Assembly (NCBI GenBank): GCA_913058265.1 | Contig: CAJXPQ010000010.1 | Location: forward strand, 1 to 64,000 | Direction: 5' to 3' | Source: an uncultured Oligoflexia bacterium | GTDB lineage: Bacteria; Bdellovibrionota; Bacteriovoracia; Bacteriovoracales; Bacteriovoracaceae | DNA length: 64,000 nucleotides | Part shown: piece after piece, positions 43,396-53,290 of the stretch | How positions within the stretch are numbered: the stretch's first letter is position 1 | Layout of the letters: the number at the start of each line of letters is the position of its first letter | The notes under the pieces: generated by a model | Database searches by the model: none | The model's input: only the letters and a program-made list of their open reading frames with translations | What the model was told of the DNA's origin: nothing | Made by a program: the position numbers and the translations under genes

Positions 43396-44460
43396 ATGAA
43401 GTTTTTGTTACCAATTGTTTTATTATTCACTTTTTCATTCTCAAGTTTTGCTAAGAACAATTCTATTCAAAATTTGAATCTCTCATCTGGAGTGAATTTT
43501 AACTTTGTTGATGGGCAAAAAGTGAAGACAAGGGTCTTTGGTTATCAATTCAACGTTGATTACAAGTATAAGTTTCATTCAGATTTAAGTTTCTTCTTCA
43601 ATGGATCGGCCGTTCTTCAAACTGGTTCAAATGAAGTGATAAGTGTTGTCGATGAATTTGCTCCACAAGAAGAAATCAATCTTAATGAAGGGGGACTTGT
43701 TTATAAACCTGCTGATTTCTTCATGGTAAAAGCCGGTGCTTTGAATCAAGGGGATTTAAAGTCACCTCTGTTTATAGGTAATAATGCATTTGCTGCACTA
43801 TCTGAAAAGATTATTCTAGGTCCATTCTACTTTTCGGCACTTCAAGGAATTCCCTCTAATAATCGACTCACCAAAAGACTTGGTCAGGTCGATAAGGGAA
43901 CACCCTTTGTGGAAATAGAGACGATCGGACTTGATATAGGAAAAAGAGATTCTCTTAAAATTGAGGTGAGTCGTTTTCTTTTCAAGGATCTATCTAATAA
44001 TATAGCTTTTAATTCAAAAATTCTTGGTAACTCTACAACTGGAAGTACTGAACTCAACTCTGAGTATTTGTATGCTTTTCAAGGATACAACGTGCATCTT
44101 GCTTCTCAACTTGATTTCAGAAGCTTTGGTTTTAGATTAAGTGGCCAGTATCTCTATAATGACAAGGCTCCATCAGATCGTAATCTCGGAACTCTTGGAA
44201 GGTTTGGAGTCTATATTGGGATTTTTGAACTCTACGGTGAAAGCTTTAGGAATGAATCTGATAGTTCACCTGCTTACTATAACTCAAAATACTACGGGCA
44301 TAATAATATGCAAGGTACCGGAGGTGGTTTACTTGTAAAGGCCAAGGATTACAACTTCAATATAAGAGCAGCAAGCCTTACTCCTATAGAAGAGACTAAC
44401 TTACAAACAAAAATGGAGATTGTGACCTTAAATCTGACTCATAAGCTCCCAAGCTTTTAG
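43396..44460 (+). CDS. Outer-membrane beta-barrel protein
   Basis: 354 residues, signal peptide 1-19 (SSFAK). The mature part consists of alternating strands with aromatic girdles: YQFNVDYKYKF, DLSFFFNGSAVL, YNVHLASQLDFRSFGFRLSG and others. It ends in LNLTHKLPSF with the C-terminal Phe needed for Bam-dependent insertion. About 14-16 strands are likely. Resembles porin-like or channel proteins without a nameable family. RBS is a plain GAGG seven to eight bases before ATG. Confidence 0.78.
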   Translation: MKFLLPIVLLFTFSFSSFAKNNSIQNLNLSSGVNFNFVDGQKVKTRVFGYQFNVDYKYKFHSDLSFFFNGSAVLQTGSNEVISVVDEFAPQEEINLNEGGLVYKPADFFMVKAGALNQGDLKSPLFIGNNAFAALSEKIILGPFYFSALQGIPSNNRLTKRLGQVDKGTPFVEIETIGLDIGKRDSLKIEVSRFLFKDLSNNIAFNSKILGNSTTGSTELNSEYLYAFQGYNVHLASQLDFRSFGFRLSGQYLYNDKAPSDRNLGTLGRFGVYIGIFELYGESFRNESDSSPAYYNSKYYGHNNMQGTGGGLLVKAKDYNFNIRAASLTPIEETNLQTKMEIVTLNLTHKLPSF

Positions 44461-44599
44461 TGTCTAATATTTTGACACTGTCTATTTATTAAACAGTTCG
44501 ACAACTCCTTTATAATTATAAAGCTCTGAATTCAATTGATCCAGTTGGAATAGATTTTGCATCTATACTTGTATATAGATTTATTCTTTTTGGAGGATT

Positions 44600-47500
44600 A
44601 TGGGGCAGTATTTTAACATTCTATTTTTATTGAGCTCGTTTATTATTACAAGTGCATGTAATAATGAAGTAGAGGACGTCAACCACAAGGCCGATCATTC
44701 AACCTTTGCGTATGATAAGGTATCAGTTGATTCTTTTGAAATAATTGCTACTGATTCAAATTGGCCTGATATAAAGGACAAAGCAATTGTAAACTTGTCT
44801 ACATGTATGGTTGATACCGCCTATCTAGATAAAATTGTTGGAGAGAAATTTTTAGTTTCTTCACAAATGACTAGAAGTTCAGATATGACTAATGCTTCTG
44901 GGTGTCTTCATTGGACTGAAGAATTTGAATTCAATTCTTTAAATGATGAGAATTACTATATTATCTCTGGAAAAATTATCGGAAATAATCATTATAAAGG
45001 CGAGAAAGACTATAGTATCGCTTTAAATCCTTGGATGAGAAAGGGTGTTGACCTTACAAATTCAAGAATCAACAAATCAATATCCATTAAGAGTCGAATG
45101 TTTAAGACTGTTACTAGTTCACTTCAAGTTCCAAGTGTTAATGTTAATATAGTGCAAAGAAAATATACTGAAGACTCAGCTCGTCTGATTCTTGAATTTC
45201 AAACAACGCCAGAGCTTACCAGAAAGAATCTTTCAGGTGGTATCGATAAAACTCCACTTACAGGCGGTACATTCACTTTGAATTCTTTTCTATTAAAGAA
45301 AAACTTAGACTCTCAAGATAGAGTTATAATCGCTAGAACTTCAAGCCGAGTTGTTGTTGGACAAGATGGTATCATTAAAAAGAGAATTGAATTTGATCTA
45401 AATAGTGGCATGGATACTAATGCAAGATTAGAGTTTGGCTTTGAGCTTATCGCTAAAGATGACTCCAAGAACGTTGGATCTGATAGTGGTGTTATCGGTG
45501 TGGCCGAACTTAAAGGGTCTACGAGTGCCCAAGTGAGTAGTCTTCCTTTATCTTTTACATCATTAAGTAAAAACCAAGAAAATCTTAACCTTAAGATAGA
45601 TTCAGATGATATCGGTTTTGCAATCGATAAGGGAATTATCTTCTCTAAAGGTTCTGAGACAGGACAAAATGCTAGAGGTATGGATAGAGAAGTTATAGCT
45701 GAAATTGAAATGAGAATTGTTGATGCTTTGATCTTCGATGATGTTCTTGATCATACCTTTGATATTGACGTCATTGACATGGACACAAATACAAATATTT
45801 ATTCAAAAAGAGAAGATACTGCAAAGTCTTCTGGTTCACTTATAATTAGAGTTAAAGTTCCATACTTAGCTTATTCTGAGAACTCTTGGAAGAAGTTAAA
45901 GATTAAAATTAAAAGTAATGATTCTCCTTATGATGGAATATCTAAAGAGCGCATAGTCTATATTAATCCTATCAAATCAGGTAAGGACTTTGGTATCGAC
46001 TCTGCTGTCGGAGAGCCAGAGTTAACACTTGCAGATAACACTCCTGAGATTTTCATTGATAGCTTTGATTACAAATTTGTTGATAAATCACAAAACACTT
46101 TTAAGTTAAATAAAAATCTTGACCTGGTATTCAAACATACTATGAGAATAACAATTAACCCAAAACTAAAAATAGCACATGATTACGATGGAAATACTGG
46201 TTATCCTGCTATCTTTTCTGGGAAGTACAAGTTAAGACTTCTTGTCATGGCACCTCTGGATCCAGTTGATGTTGATTACACTAAAGAAGTAAACCTAGAT
46301 GAGTATTATGTATTAACTGCAGATGAGTTAGATGTTGAGATAGAAGACGGACAAATTATAGCTTTTCCAAACCTTCCATTTAGTTTCAAAGAGTTAATGT
46401 ATTTTAATCTAAAGAACCTTGCTTTGATCGAACTTTCACCAATTGATAGTCGTATAAAGCTTAAGAGTGGATATTTCTTAGGGCCTATGATTGGCTCTAA
46501 AACCCATGATACTGTAGCTAAAAGTCAGATTTCTGGTCAAAAACTTAGTACTGGTAATATTGATATCGCTAAGTCTCTCATCGCTAAGATGGATACAGTT
46601 AATACTAAGCTCCGTGACGATAGATTTCTTCCTGATAGCTTTGAAATGTTCTTAAAACAAATGAAAAGTATTGAGCAGATTGCAACCGTATTTGACTATG
46701 AGAAATTATCTACAAAAGTTGCTCCTGTTGAAATTAAGGTGTTTAAGAATGAAAATGATTTCTTAAGAGAAAATAGACTTCATATAAATAAAAGATTTGT
46801 TACTAATCTTATTAACTCACCAGAGAATATGCACACATCACTTGTTAAACAAATTTGTCATATGCTCTACGATAAAAATAAAGTTTACAAGCAAACTATG
46901 ATTACCGGTGGTCAGTTTCCGATGATGCATAACCTTGAAAAAAAGGGTTTTGAATATGACGGCTGTATTAAAAATCCAGAAGGGCATATCACTGTAAAAA
47001 CTCTTGAGCATGTTCGTAGTATAGTAGAAAATCCTAAAAGGGTGATTGTCAGTACTGAAACTCTACAAAGATCTGTAGCTTACTTTATTTCGAAAGGTCA
47101 GATTTTCGCGGAAATAGAAGGAACGAGAAAAACGGACTTCTTCCAATATGGCTGGTCAGCACACTTAGGTATTGAAGGTCATCCTTTAAAAGCTTTACCT
47201 CTTTTTGGTGGGATTAGCTTTGGAGCTTCTGGTGGTAAAAGAACAGATATTTTTACTTCAAAACAAAAGTCTGAGCTCTTAAGTAATCAGAAAAGACTTA
47301 TCAATAGTTCGGGGCAGCAGCTTACTTTTGATCGATTTAATATGAGCTTTGTCTCTAAGGTAAAGAGATGTATTTTAATTACAGGTAAAAATCACGAAAT
47401 AGTTCAGCCAAAGAAAACCATTAGAGCTTTTGACTTTAGTGATGATAAAATGCTTATAACTAATTCAAATAAGCAATTTTATCTTTGTGCTGATGAAGAG

Positions 47501-47788
47501 AACGAAGTCGAAAGAAATGAAAGCTGGTACTTCGTCAAATTAAAGCGTCAAAGTGCAGTTGTTGATGATTCTTTAATGAGAAATACTCTTATGAATGTTG
47601 TTAGGGGTGATACAAACTTTGATGTCTACAGACAGACTCAGGTTGACTCTGACAGACAACTTCTCTTTATTGAGTCCGAAGATAAGGAATTTACTGTTGA
47701 TGCTTATAAGAAAGATTTAGATCGAAAAGGTCAGCCAATGGATTATAAATCAAGACTGGGAGTTGGTTTTCCTGGGTTGTTAGAATAG
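44600..47788 (+). CDS. Very large lipoprotein of unknown function
   Basis: 1,062 residues. Lipobox IITSAC with Cys20 marks it as a lipoprotein. The mature part is mixed beta: a first half of Ig-like strands (about 40-480), a middle of ~150 residues, then a compact C-terminal domain (about 670-1060) with IEGHPLKALPLFGGISFGAS near its middle. RBS GGAGG. Strong Asp/Lys/Ser content and few aromatic residues in the first half. No known family recognised. Size and surface location make it a candidate for cell contact or envelope structure. Stands alone; the next gene converges. Confidence 0.78.
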   Translation: MGQYFNILFLLSSFIITSACNNEVEDVNHKADHSTFAYDKVSVDSFEIIATDSNWPDIKDKAIVNLSTCMVDTAYLDKIVGEKFLVSSQMTRSSDMTNASGCLHWTEEFEFNSLNDENYYIISGKIIGNNHYKGEKDYSIALNPWMRKGVDLTNSRINKSISIKSRMFKTVTSSLQVPSVNVNIVQRKYTEDSARLILEFQTTPELTRKNLSGGIDKTPLTGGTFTLNSFLLKKNLDSQDRVIIARTSSRVVVGQDGIIKKRIEFDLNSGMDTNARLEFGFELIAKDDSKNVGSDSGVIGVAELKGSTSAQVSSLPLSFTSLSKNQENLNLKIDSDDIGFAIDKGIIFSKGSETGQNARGMDREVIAEIEMRIVDALIFDDVLDHTFDIDVIDMDTNTNIYSKREDTAKSSGSLIIRVKVPYLAYSENSWKKLKIKIKSNDSPYDGISKERIVYINPIKSGKDFGIDSAVGEPELTLADNTPEIFIDSFDYKFVDKSQNTFKLNKNLDLVFKHTMRITINPKLKIAHDYDGNTGYPAIFSGKYKLRLLVMAPLDPVDVDYTKEVNLDEYYVLTADELDVEIEDGQIIAFPNLPFSFKELMYFNLKNLALIELSPIDSRIKLKSGYFLGPMIGSKTHDTVAKSQISGQKLSTGNIDIAKSLIAKMDTVNTKLRDDRFLPDSFEMFLKQMKSIEQIATVFDYEKLSTKVAPVEIKVFKNENDFLRENRLHINKRFVTNLINSPENMHTSLVKQICHMLYDKNKVYKQTMITGGQFPMMHNLEKKGFEYDGCIKNPEGHITVKTLEHVRSIVENPKRVIVSTETLQRSVAYFISKGQIFAEIEGTRKTDFFQYGWSAHLGIEGHPLKALPLFGGISFGASGGKRTDIFTSKQKSELLSNQKRLINSSGQQLTFDRFNMSFVSKVKRCILITGKNHEIVQPKKTIRAFDFSDDKMLITNSNKQFYLCADEENEVERNESWYFVKLKRQSAVVDDSLMRNTLMNVVRGDTNFDVYRQTQVDSDRQLLFIESEDKEFTVDAYKKDLDRKGQPMDYKSRLGVGFPGLLE

Positions 47789-47794
47789 AAGGTG

Positions 47795-48721
47795 TTAGTA
47801 AACTCTATCAACAATAAGATCTAAAATATTACTAAACTCTTTAAGTGAGGCATGGTCACCAAGATCTAGCTTCACTCTAAGTGTCTCTAGAATCTCCTGA
47901 CATCTACTTAAATATTCTTTAATCGATTCTTTTGCACTCTCTATCGATTTTTTTAGAGCTTCGGCCTCTTTATCGTCTAGTTCATCTAGGCTTTCTTTAT
48001 GTAAAAAGCTTTTCGCATATTCAGGGTAATTGACACCGATAAACTGTAAAATAAAATTGATATTGTTATTCTTAAAGTCCAGGCCGTATGACTTCTTACT
48101 TTCTGGATTAAAATCAATTAAATCATCTGTCATTTGAAAAATTACACCAAGCTTTTGGCCAAATTCTGCAAACAAGTCGTAATTCTCGCTTTGTGGAGAG
48201 TGGGCAACTAGAGGAGCAACAAAGCACCATCTAAATAGTGATCCTGTCTTTTTTAATGCAAGAGTTTCATAGAGAGTTCTCGTGATATCATATGGATTTG
48301 TATTTTCGTACTGAATCCATTCCCCTTCTACTAGCTCTTTTAGTGTAAGCGTTAACTCACTTGTTAATTTTGGGTTAGAGAAATCACTTAATTCGTGAAG
48401 CGCTCTGGCCAGCATATAGTCACCAAGTAAAACACTTTTCTTATTATTTATTTGAGCTGGTATCGAAGGAACTCCACGCCTGGTATGAGAGTTATCAATA
48501 ACGTCATCATGAGTCAGTGTTGCATTGTGAACTAGTTCAACAATTCTTCCTAGGTTTACAAGTTTCTTATGGTCTTGGTTGAATAGTTCCCCAGCAAGAA
48601 AAAGTAGTTTTGATCTTAGTTGCTTACCTCCAGTAAGGGCCCCTAGATCAATCTCTTCCATGTCTTTTTTCATATACGAGTCTATTTCAAAGTAAAAATC
48701 ATCTAGGTTTAATGAGTCCAC
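47795..48721 (-). CDS. Polyprenyl diphosphate synthase
   Basis: 308 residues. First Asp-rich motif HNATLTHDDVIDNSHTRRG, second QMTDDLIDF; GGKQLRSK is the N-terminal substrate site. Builds the long isoprenoid diphosphate used as the menaquinone side chain. The first motif (DDVID) and Ala/Leu before it suggest a long-chain product. Its start overlaps the stop of the methyltransferase gene by one base, so the two are a unit: tail maker and quinone methylase. E. coli ispB is the closest named analogue. Confidence 0.88.
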   Translation of the reverse strand: MDSLNLDDFYFEIDSYMKKDMEEIDLGALTGGKQLRSKLLFLAGELFNQDHKKLVNLGRIVELVHNATLTHDDVIDNSHTRRGVPSIPAQINNKKSVLLGDYMLARALHELSDFSNPKLTSELTLTLKELVEGEWIQYENTNPYDITRTLYETLALKKTGSLFRWCFVAPLVAHSPQSENYDLFAEFGQKLGVIFQMTDDLIDFNPESKKSYGLDFKNNNINFILQFIGVNYPEYAKSFLHKESLDELDDKEAEALKKSIESAKESIKEYLSRCQEILETLRVKLDLGDHASLKEFSNILDLIVDRVY

Positions 48722-49395
48722 TAATCGTTACTCGCAGTGTAGAGGTAAGTAACTCCACCAAAGAATGATTTGTATTTTACATTTTTGAAATGAGAGTTCT
48801 TCTTGATAACTTCACAGAAGTCATCAGCACATGGAAACTTCATACTTGAATCAATTAGATACTTATAGGCACTTTCTTTTTTGAATAATTTTCCAATAAA
48901 AGGAATGAAATACATCATGACAGCAAAGTAGATACCTTTGAAGATAAAATTTTGTGGCTGACCAAATTCAAGTACGCAGATTTTATCTGATGAGACTCTT
49001 GCAAGCTCAGATATGGCCTTATTATAGTCTTCAACATTTCTAATGCCATAAGAGATAGATGAATTATTAAATTGGTTATCAGAATACGGAAGATTCATAA
49101 CATCTTGAACTTCCCATGTAATAGATTCTGTCTTCTTTATCGCCTCTGCAAGCATATTTTCTGAAAAATCAGTCCCGACTATATAGGCATTAGGGTTTGA
49201 TTTTTTCATCATGATTGCAATATCACCAGTACCAGTAGCACAATCTAAAATACTTATTGGATTGTTTAAGCTAATTTCTTTTACTAAGGCTTTCTTCCAC
49301 AAGCGATGAATACCTAGTGATAGTACATCGTTTAGTAGGTCGTAAGAGCCTGAGATATTATTAAACATTGATTTAATGGCCTGTGCTTGTGGCAT
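48721..49395 (-). CDS. menG: Demethylmenaquinone methyltransferase (UbiE/MenG)
   Basis: 224 residues. N-terminal YDLLNDVLSLGIHRLWKKAL (FxxxAxxYDxxNxxxSxGxxRxWr-like), then SAM motif ILDCATGTGDIA, then IVGTDFSENML and SSISYGIRNVEDY, the UbiE signature. Adds the last methyl group of menaquinone. No ubiquinone genes are in the window, so a menaquinone role fits. Lies between polyprenyl synthase and DAHP synthase. Confidence 0.93.
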   Translation of the reverse strand: MPQAQAIKSMFNNISGSYDLLNDVLSLGIHRLWKKALVKEISLNNPISILDCATGTGDIAIMMKKSNPNAYIVGTDFSENMLAEAIKKTESITWEVQDVMNLPYSDNQFNNSSISYGIRNVEDYNKAISELARVSSDKICVLEFGQPQNFIFKGIYFAVMMYFIPFIGKLFKKESAYKYLIDSSMKFPCADDFCEVIKKNSHFKNVKYKSFFGGVTYLYTASND

Positions 49396-49404
49396 CTTGA
49401 ACCT

Positions 49405-50172
49405 CTATAAAACGATTTTATCGTAAAAATTTGCTAACTTAGTAAGTTCTGCTTTGATCTCTAGAAGTTCAGCAGGGGTAATCTGTTGCTCTTTGTCTGA
49501 TAGTGCGCACTCAGGGTGCGGGTGACACTCGACTAGTATTCCGTCAGCACCTGCGGCCATGGCCACATGAGATAGAGGTTTAACCATTTGTCTTATCCCT
49601 GCCGCGTGAGAAGGATCAACTATGACTTTGAAGTTATGGTTCTGTTTAAGGTAAATTACTGAGTTTATATCTAGACAGTTTCTAGTTGTCGTCTCAAAAG
49701 TTCTTATCCCACGTTCACATAAGATAATCTTATCTTCTCCAAGGTCTGGCATATATCCACATGCGTTAATCCATTCTTTAACAGTTGCTGAGAATGCTCT
49801 TTTGAAAAGTACGGGCTTGCCCACCTTATTTAGTTCTCGTAAGAGATCATAATTGTACATATTACGGCTTCCAACCTGGTACATATCAACTGCTGGGTCT
49901 AGAGTCTCTATCTGTCTTGGGTCAGTGATCTCTGTAACAAATTTAAAGTCGTAGTCTTTTTTGAGTTCCATTACAATATCGATTCCGGCAGCTCCAAGCC
50001 CTTGAAAAGAATCAGGGTTTGTTCTCATTTTATAGATACCGGCCCTGATGACTTTAGTGTCAGGGGTAGCTTTGAGAATGGATTCAAGTTGCTCTTTTGA
50101 TTCCAAGGCGCAAGGTCCTGCTATAGTTAAAAAGCTACTATTGGACTGAAGGTATTGATCTAGATTAAACAT
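49405..50172 (-). CDS. aroF: DAHP synthase (KDOPS-like, type I-beta)
   Basis: 255 residues. IAGPCALESKEQL, RAGIYKMRTNPDSFQGLG, EITDPRQIE and VDPSHAAGIR, then GILVECHPHPECALSD, mark the type I-beta class common outside enterics. Condenses phosphoenolpyruvate with erythrose 4-phosphate, the first step to chorismate. No regulatory ACT or chorismate-mutase domain is attached. Placed back to back with menF, so it supplies chorismate for the menaquinone set. Gap of nine bases to menG. Confidence 0.92.
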   Translation of the reverse strand: MFNLDQYLQSNSSFLTIAGPCALESKEQLESILKATPDTKVIRAGIYKMRTNPDSFQGLGAAGIDIVMELKKDYDFKFVTEITDPRQIETLDPAVDMYQVGSRNMYNYDLLRELNKVGKPVLFKRAFSATVKEWINACGYMPDLGEDKIILCERGIRTFETTTRNCLDINSVIYLKQNHNFKVIVDPSHAAGIRQMVKPLSHVAMAAGADGILVECHPHPECALSDKEQQITPAELLEIKAELTKLANFYDKIVL

Positions 50173-50251
50173 GGTGCAATACTAGTAGATTTGACTTAAT
50201 TTATCAACAGATATTGAACATTTGTAGGGCATAAGTTATCGTGCAAAGCTT

Positions 50252-51301
50252 ATGTCAACGCATACTACCAGTATTTTAACAGATTCTCAGTTCCAATCTT
50301 TCTTGGACTGCGGTTTGATTATCCAGATACCGGAGCTAAGCCTGTTCTATATTGGTATTGGTGAGGCAGACCTGGATCTTGATAATTACTTTTTTACTCA
50401 GAACTTCTTTGGCAATAAATGCGAAAAAAGTACCCCAAAAGAGATACTTGTAGTTGAGAAATCACACTTATTGGACCTAGTTTTAAGAAATTTAAAAGAG
50501 AAGTGCATAATCTCTGAGGTTAGCAATGACGATGATTTATACCAAAGTGATACTGAGCAGGTTTTAAGTTTATTAAATGACGATAGTAGTTTTAGTAAAT
50601 TTGTAACTATATCTAAAGCAGACTTTAAATGGAACAAGGTTCATCCATTAAGCCAGCTCAAAAATCTATTGGAGCTTAATGGATCTCTTTATGGACGTTG
50701 GAATGACAAATGTGGACACTTAGGTGTATCTCCAGAGCCATTAATTGTTAAAAAAGATAAGTATTGGAAGACACGCTCATTGGCCGGAACTATTTCTATG
50801 AATAAGGAAGGGTATGAAGAGACCCTAATGAGTGACTCGAAAGAGATTTTTGAGCATCAGTTAGTGGTGAAAGATATTAAAGAAAAACTGGATATGTTAA
50901 ATTTCAAGACCGATGTTAAAGAACTAAGGACCATACCCTTTGGTGATATTGCACATCTATGCACAGATATCAATTGGCAAACAGATGATGATAACTTTTT
51001 AGATGTGGTGAAGGCGGTCTCACCAACTGCAGCATTAGGAGCATATCCAAGTTCAGCATTACATCATTTAAAAGAGCTTCAATACTATGAGAATCATAAG
51101 GATGAGAGAGTTTTTGGTGGGGTTTTCGGACTCGTAACTGGTAACAAAGGCATGAGTTTAGTCATTATACGAAATATTTTCTGGGATCAGAACTTTGTGC
51201 AAGTTCATTCAGGTACAGGTATCGTAAAAGATAGTATAGTGGAAAATGAATTAGATGAAGTTTTAATTAAACGAAGGTCAGTCGTCTCATGCTTCCAATA
51301 G
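50252..51301 (+). CDS. menF: Isochorismate synthase
   Basis: 349 residues, chorismate-binding fold. LNGSLYGRWNDKCGHLGVSP, then RSLAGTIS, HQLVVKDIKEKL, VSPTAALGAYP and FGGVFGL correspond to the catalytic blocks of the MenF/EntC/anthranilate-synthase family. Shorter than E. coli MenF (431) at the N-terminus. Converts chorismate to isochorismate. First of six overlapping men genes; the stop overlaps menD by 13 bases. Position before menD settles MenF over other family members. Confidence 0.88.
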   Translation: MSTHTTSILTDSQFQSFLDCGLIIQIPELSLFYIGIGEADLDLDNYFFTQNFFGNKCEKSTPKEILVVEKSHLLDLVLRNLKEKCIISEVSNDDDLYQSDTEQVLSLLNDDSSFSKFVTISKADFKWNKVHPLSQLKNLLELNGSLYGRWNDKCGHLGVSPEPLIVKKDKYWKTRSLAGTISMNKEGYEETLMSDSKEIFEHQLVVKDIKEKLDMLNFKTDVKELRTIPFGDIAHLCTDINWQTDDDNFLDVVKAVSPTAALGAYPSSALHHLKELQYYENHKDERVFGGVFGLVTGNKGMSLVIIRNIFWDQNFVQVHSGTGIVKDSIVENELDEVLIKRRSVVSCFQ

Positions 51302-52638
51302 ATAACATTACCTCATTACTTAAAGAGCTTGAGGTTGAGCAAATCTATTTTTGCTCTGGGGGTAGAAACGCTAGCTTTCTTCAAATTTTAAAAGAAAACT
51401 TCAAAGTAGAGATAGTTTTAAATGAGGCCTCTGCAGCTTTCATGGCCCTTGGTTATGGGAAGAGCTCTCAAAAGCCTGTTGTAGTCTGCACAACATCTGG
51501 CACCGCTGTTGCTGAGTGCTTTCCAGCGATGGTGGAAGCTTATTATTCAAATATACCTCTTATCATAATTTCTGCTGACAGGCCTGAACGACTCCGCTTT
51601 TCCCATGCTCCCCAAGCAATTAATCAAGTTGAAATCTTTGGCGAGTATGCAAGAAGTTTTGTAAACCTTAGTGATGATAAAATAAATATACCGAGTGATG
51701 TCTTATTTCCTCTTCATATAAATATTGAGGTTGATGATAGATCTCCTTCAGATGGTAAAGTTAATTTTCTAGCGGCTTATAAGGCTCCACTTATTATTAT
51801 ATCGGAGTGCGCTTTTATCACTGATACAGATATGGACATGCTGAAAGATCTTTCGGGCCATGTATATATTGAGTGCTTGTCTAATTATAAAAATCTAAAC
51901 TTAAGTAATATTATTCAACAAGAAAAAATAATGCTGAATAATTTTGCAAAAAATACCTATGATGTCATTATTAGAATAGGTCGCACTCCTATAAGTAAGC
52001 TTTGGAGAGTCTTGGATAGTTCTGATTCATTTGTTCCAGTTTATACTATAGGGGAGTTTGCCAGTGGCCTGTCTTATGAATCAAAAATTAATTCCCTCTC
52101 AGATCTTGATTTATCAGATTCTCAGCTAGTTGCTCCATTTCCAATTTCAATACAAACAACTATTGGAAAATATCCTTCTTCAGAGATTGCTATACTTACT
52201 GATATTATGAACTCTCTAAATAAGAAAGATATTGTATTCGTTGGTAATAGCATGCCTATTCGTTATTGGCAGATGATTGATACTACAGAAAATAAAATAC
52301 TTGCCTCTCGTGGTGCAAATGGTATCGATGGCCAAATTGCAACTGCTATTGGAATTGCCAGATCAACTCGAAGTAAAGTTCATTGTATTGTGGGAGACTT
52401 AACATTTCTTTATGACTTGGGTGTATTCGTTAACTCCATACCTAAGAATCTTATAATTCATGTTTTGAATAATAAAGGCGGTCGTATCTTTGAACAAATT
52501 AACCTTGATCAAGAAATAATTCTAGAGCACGATCTTGCCGTAAGAGATTTAATCCCTACAAGTTCTAAGCATGTATTCGAATATTTTGTAGATAATACTG
52601 AAACTGCTTTGTTCTGGGAGGATTGGAATAATGCCTAG
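51289..52638 (+). CDS. menD: SEPHCHC synthase
   Basis: 449 residues, thiamine-diphosphate enzyme. N-terminal YFCSGGRNASFLQ, catalytic-Glu region VLNEASAAFMALGYGKSSQK, STSGT-like TTSGTAVAEC, PRP-like ISADRPERLRFSHAPQAINQ. C-terminal ThDP motif FVGNSMPIRYWQM, GDLTFLYDLG and NNKGGRIF. About 100 residues shorter than E. coli MenD, mainly in the central domain. Joins isochorismate with 2-oxoglutarate. Overlaps the menH-like gene by 8 bases. Confidence 0.93.
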   Translation: MLPIDNITSLLKELEVEQIYFCSGGRNASFLQILKENFKVEIVLNEASAAFMALGYGKSSQKPVVVCTTSGTAVAECFPAMVEAYYSNIPLIIISADRPERLRFSHAPQAINQVEIFGEYARSFVNLSDDKINIPSDVLFPLHINIEVDDRSPSDGKVNFLAAYKAPLIIISECAFITDTDMDMLKDLSGHVYIECLSNYKNLNLSNIIQQEKIMLNNFAKNTYDVIIRIGRTPISKLWRVLDSSDSFVPVYTIGEFASGLSYESKINSLSDLDLSDSQLVAPFPISIQTTIGKYPSSEIAILTDIMNSLNKKDIVFVGNSMPIRYWQMIDTTENKILASRGANGIDGQIATAIGIARSTRSKVHCIVGDLTFLYDLGVFVNSIPKNLIIHVLNNKGGRIFEQINLDQEIILEHDLAVRDLIPTSSKHVFEYFVDNTETALFWEDWNNA

Positions 52639-53290
52639 GATTCTGTGCTTACATGGATTTTTAGGTTCACCTAAGGATTTTTCTTTTTTACAAGATGATT
52701 ATGATTATGATTGTGTCATTCCAGACTTAAATGATTATGTTTCTTTCGACATACACGAAATTTTTTCTATGCTTTGCAAAGAATACAATCTAGAGAATGA
52801 CACTATCCTACTTGGTTACTCATTTGGTTCTAGATTAGGTGCCCAGCTTTTTTCTCTATATCCTGAAAGGTTTAGTCGTATTATTCTTTTGGCAGGTCAC
52901 CTTGGGCTAGAGGATAAACTTAAGGACATGAGATATAAGATTGAACTTGATTTTCTAGATAAAATTACGAGTTTAAAAGCTACAGAGTTTAGTCGTTATT
53001 GGAACGGCTTAAAGCTTTTTGAAAATGATAAAGATCAAAAGTTACATATAACAGATAGGGCACCTGATTTTTTTAGAAATTATGGTCTTTCAAAACAACC
53101 AAGCTTAGCGCCCTTGCTTTTACCTCACAAAGAACGCGTCTCAATTAATTATGGAGAGCTAGATTTTAAATACTCCCAATATGCAAAAGAGAAGCTAGGT
53201 GAATTTTCTGTGAATTTTATTGAAGGTGTTGGACATAGGATATTACAACACCCAAATATAGTAAGAAAGATAGTGAGAGACTTTATATGA
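52631..53290 (+). CDS. menH: MenH-like alpha/beta hydrolase (SHCHC synthase)
   Basis: 219 residues. CLHGFLGSPKDFSFL oxyanion region, LGYSFGSRLGAQLF nucleophile elbow (Ser in GYSFG), and EGVGHRILQHP with the catalytic His. Compact for the fold. Eliminates pyruvate from SEPHCHC. Assigned by fold plus location between menD and menA; the MenH family is hard to tell from other hydrolases by sequence alone. Confidence 0.85.
   Translation: MPRILCLHGFLGSPKDFSFLQDDYDYDCVIPDLNDYVSFDIHEIFSMLCKEYNLENDTILLGYSFGSRLGAQLFSLYPERFSRIILLAGHLGLEDKLKDMRYKIELDFLDKITSLKATEFSRYWNGLKLFENDKDQKLHITDRAPDFFRNYGLSKQPSLAPLLLPHKERVSINYGELDFKYSQYAKEKLGEFSVNFIEGVGHRILQHPNIVRKIVRDFI

Noticed and set aside
44505-44590. Frame reading LYNYKALNSIDPVGID, like an Rhs tail
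   Set aside because: Only about 15 residues resemble the DPxG boundary, with no HYNPNSGR or RYV block before it. Chance similarity is likely.
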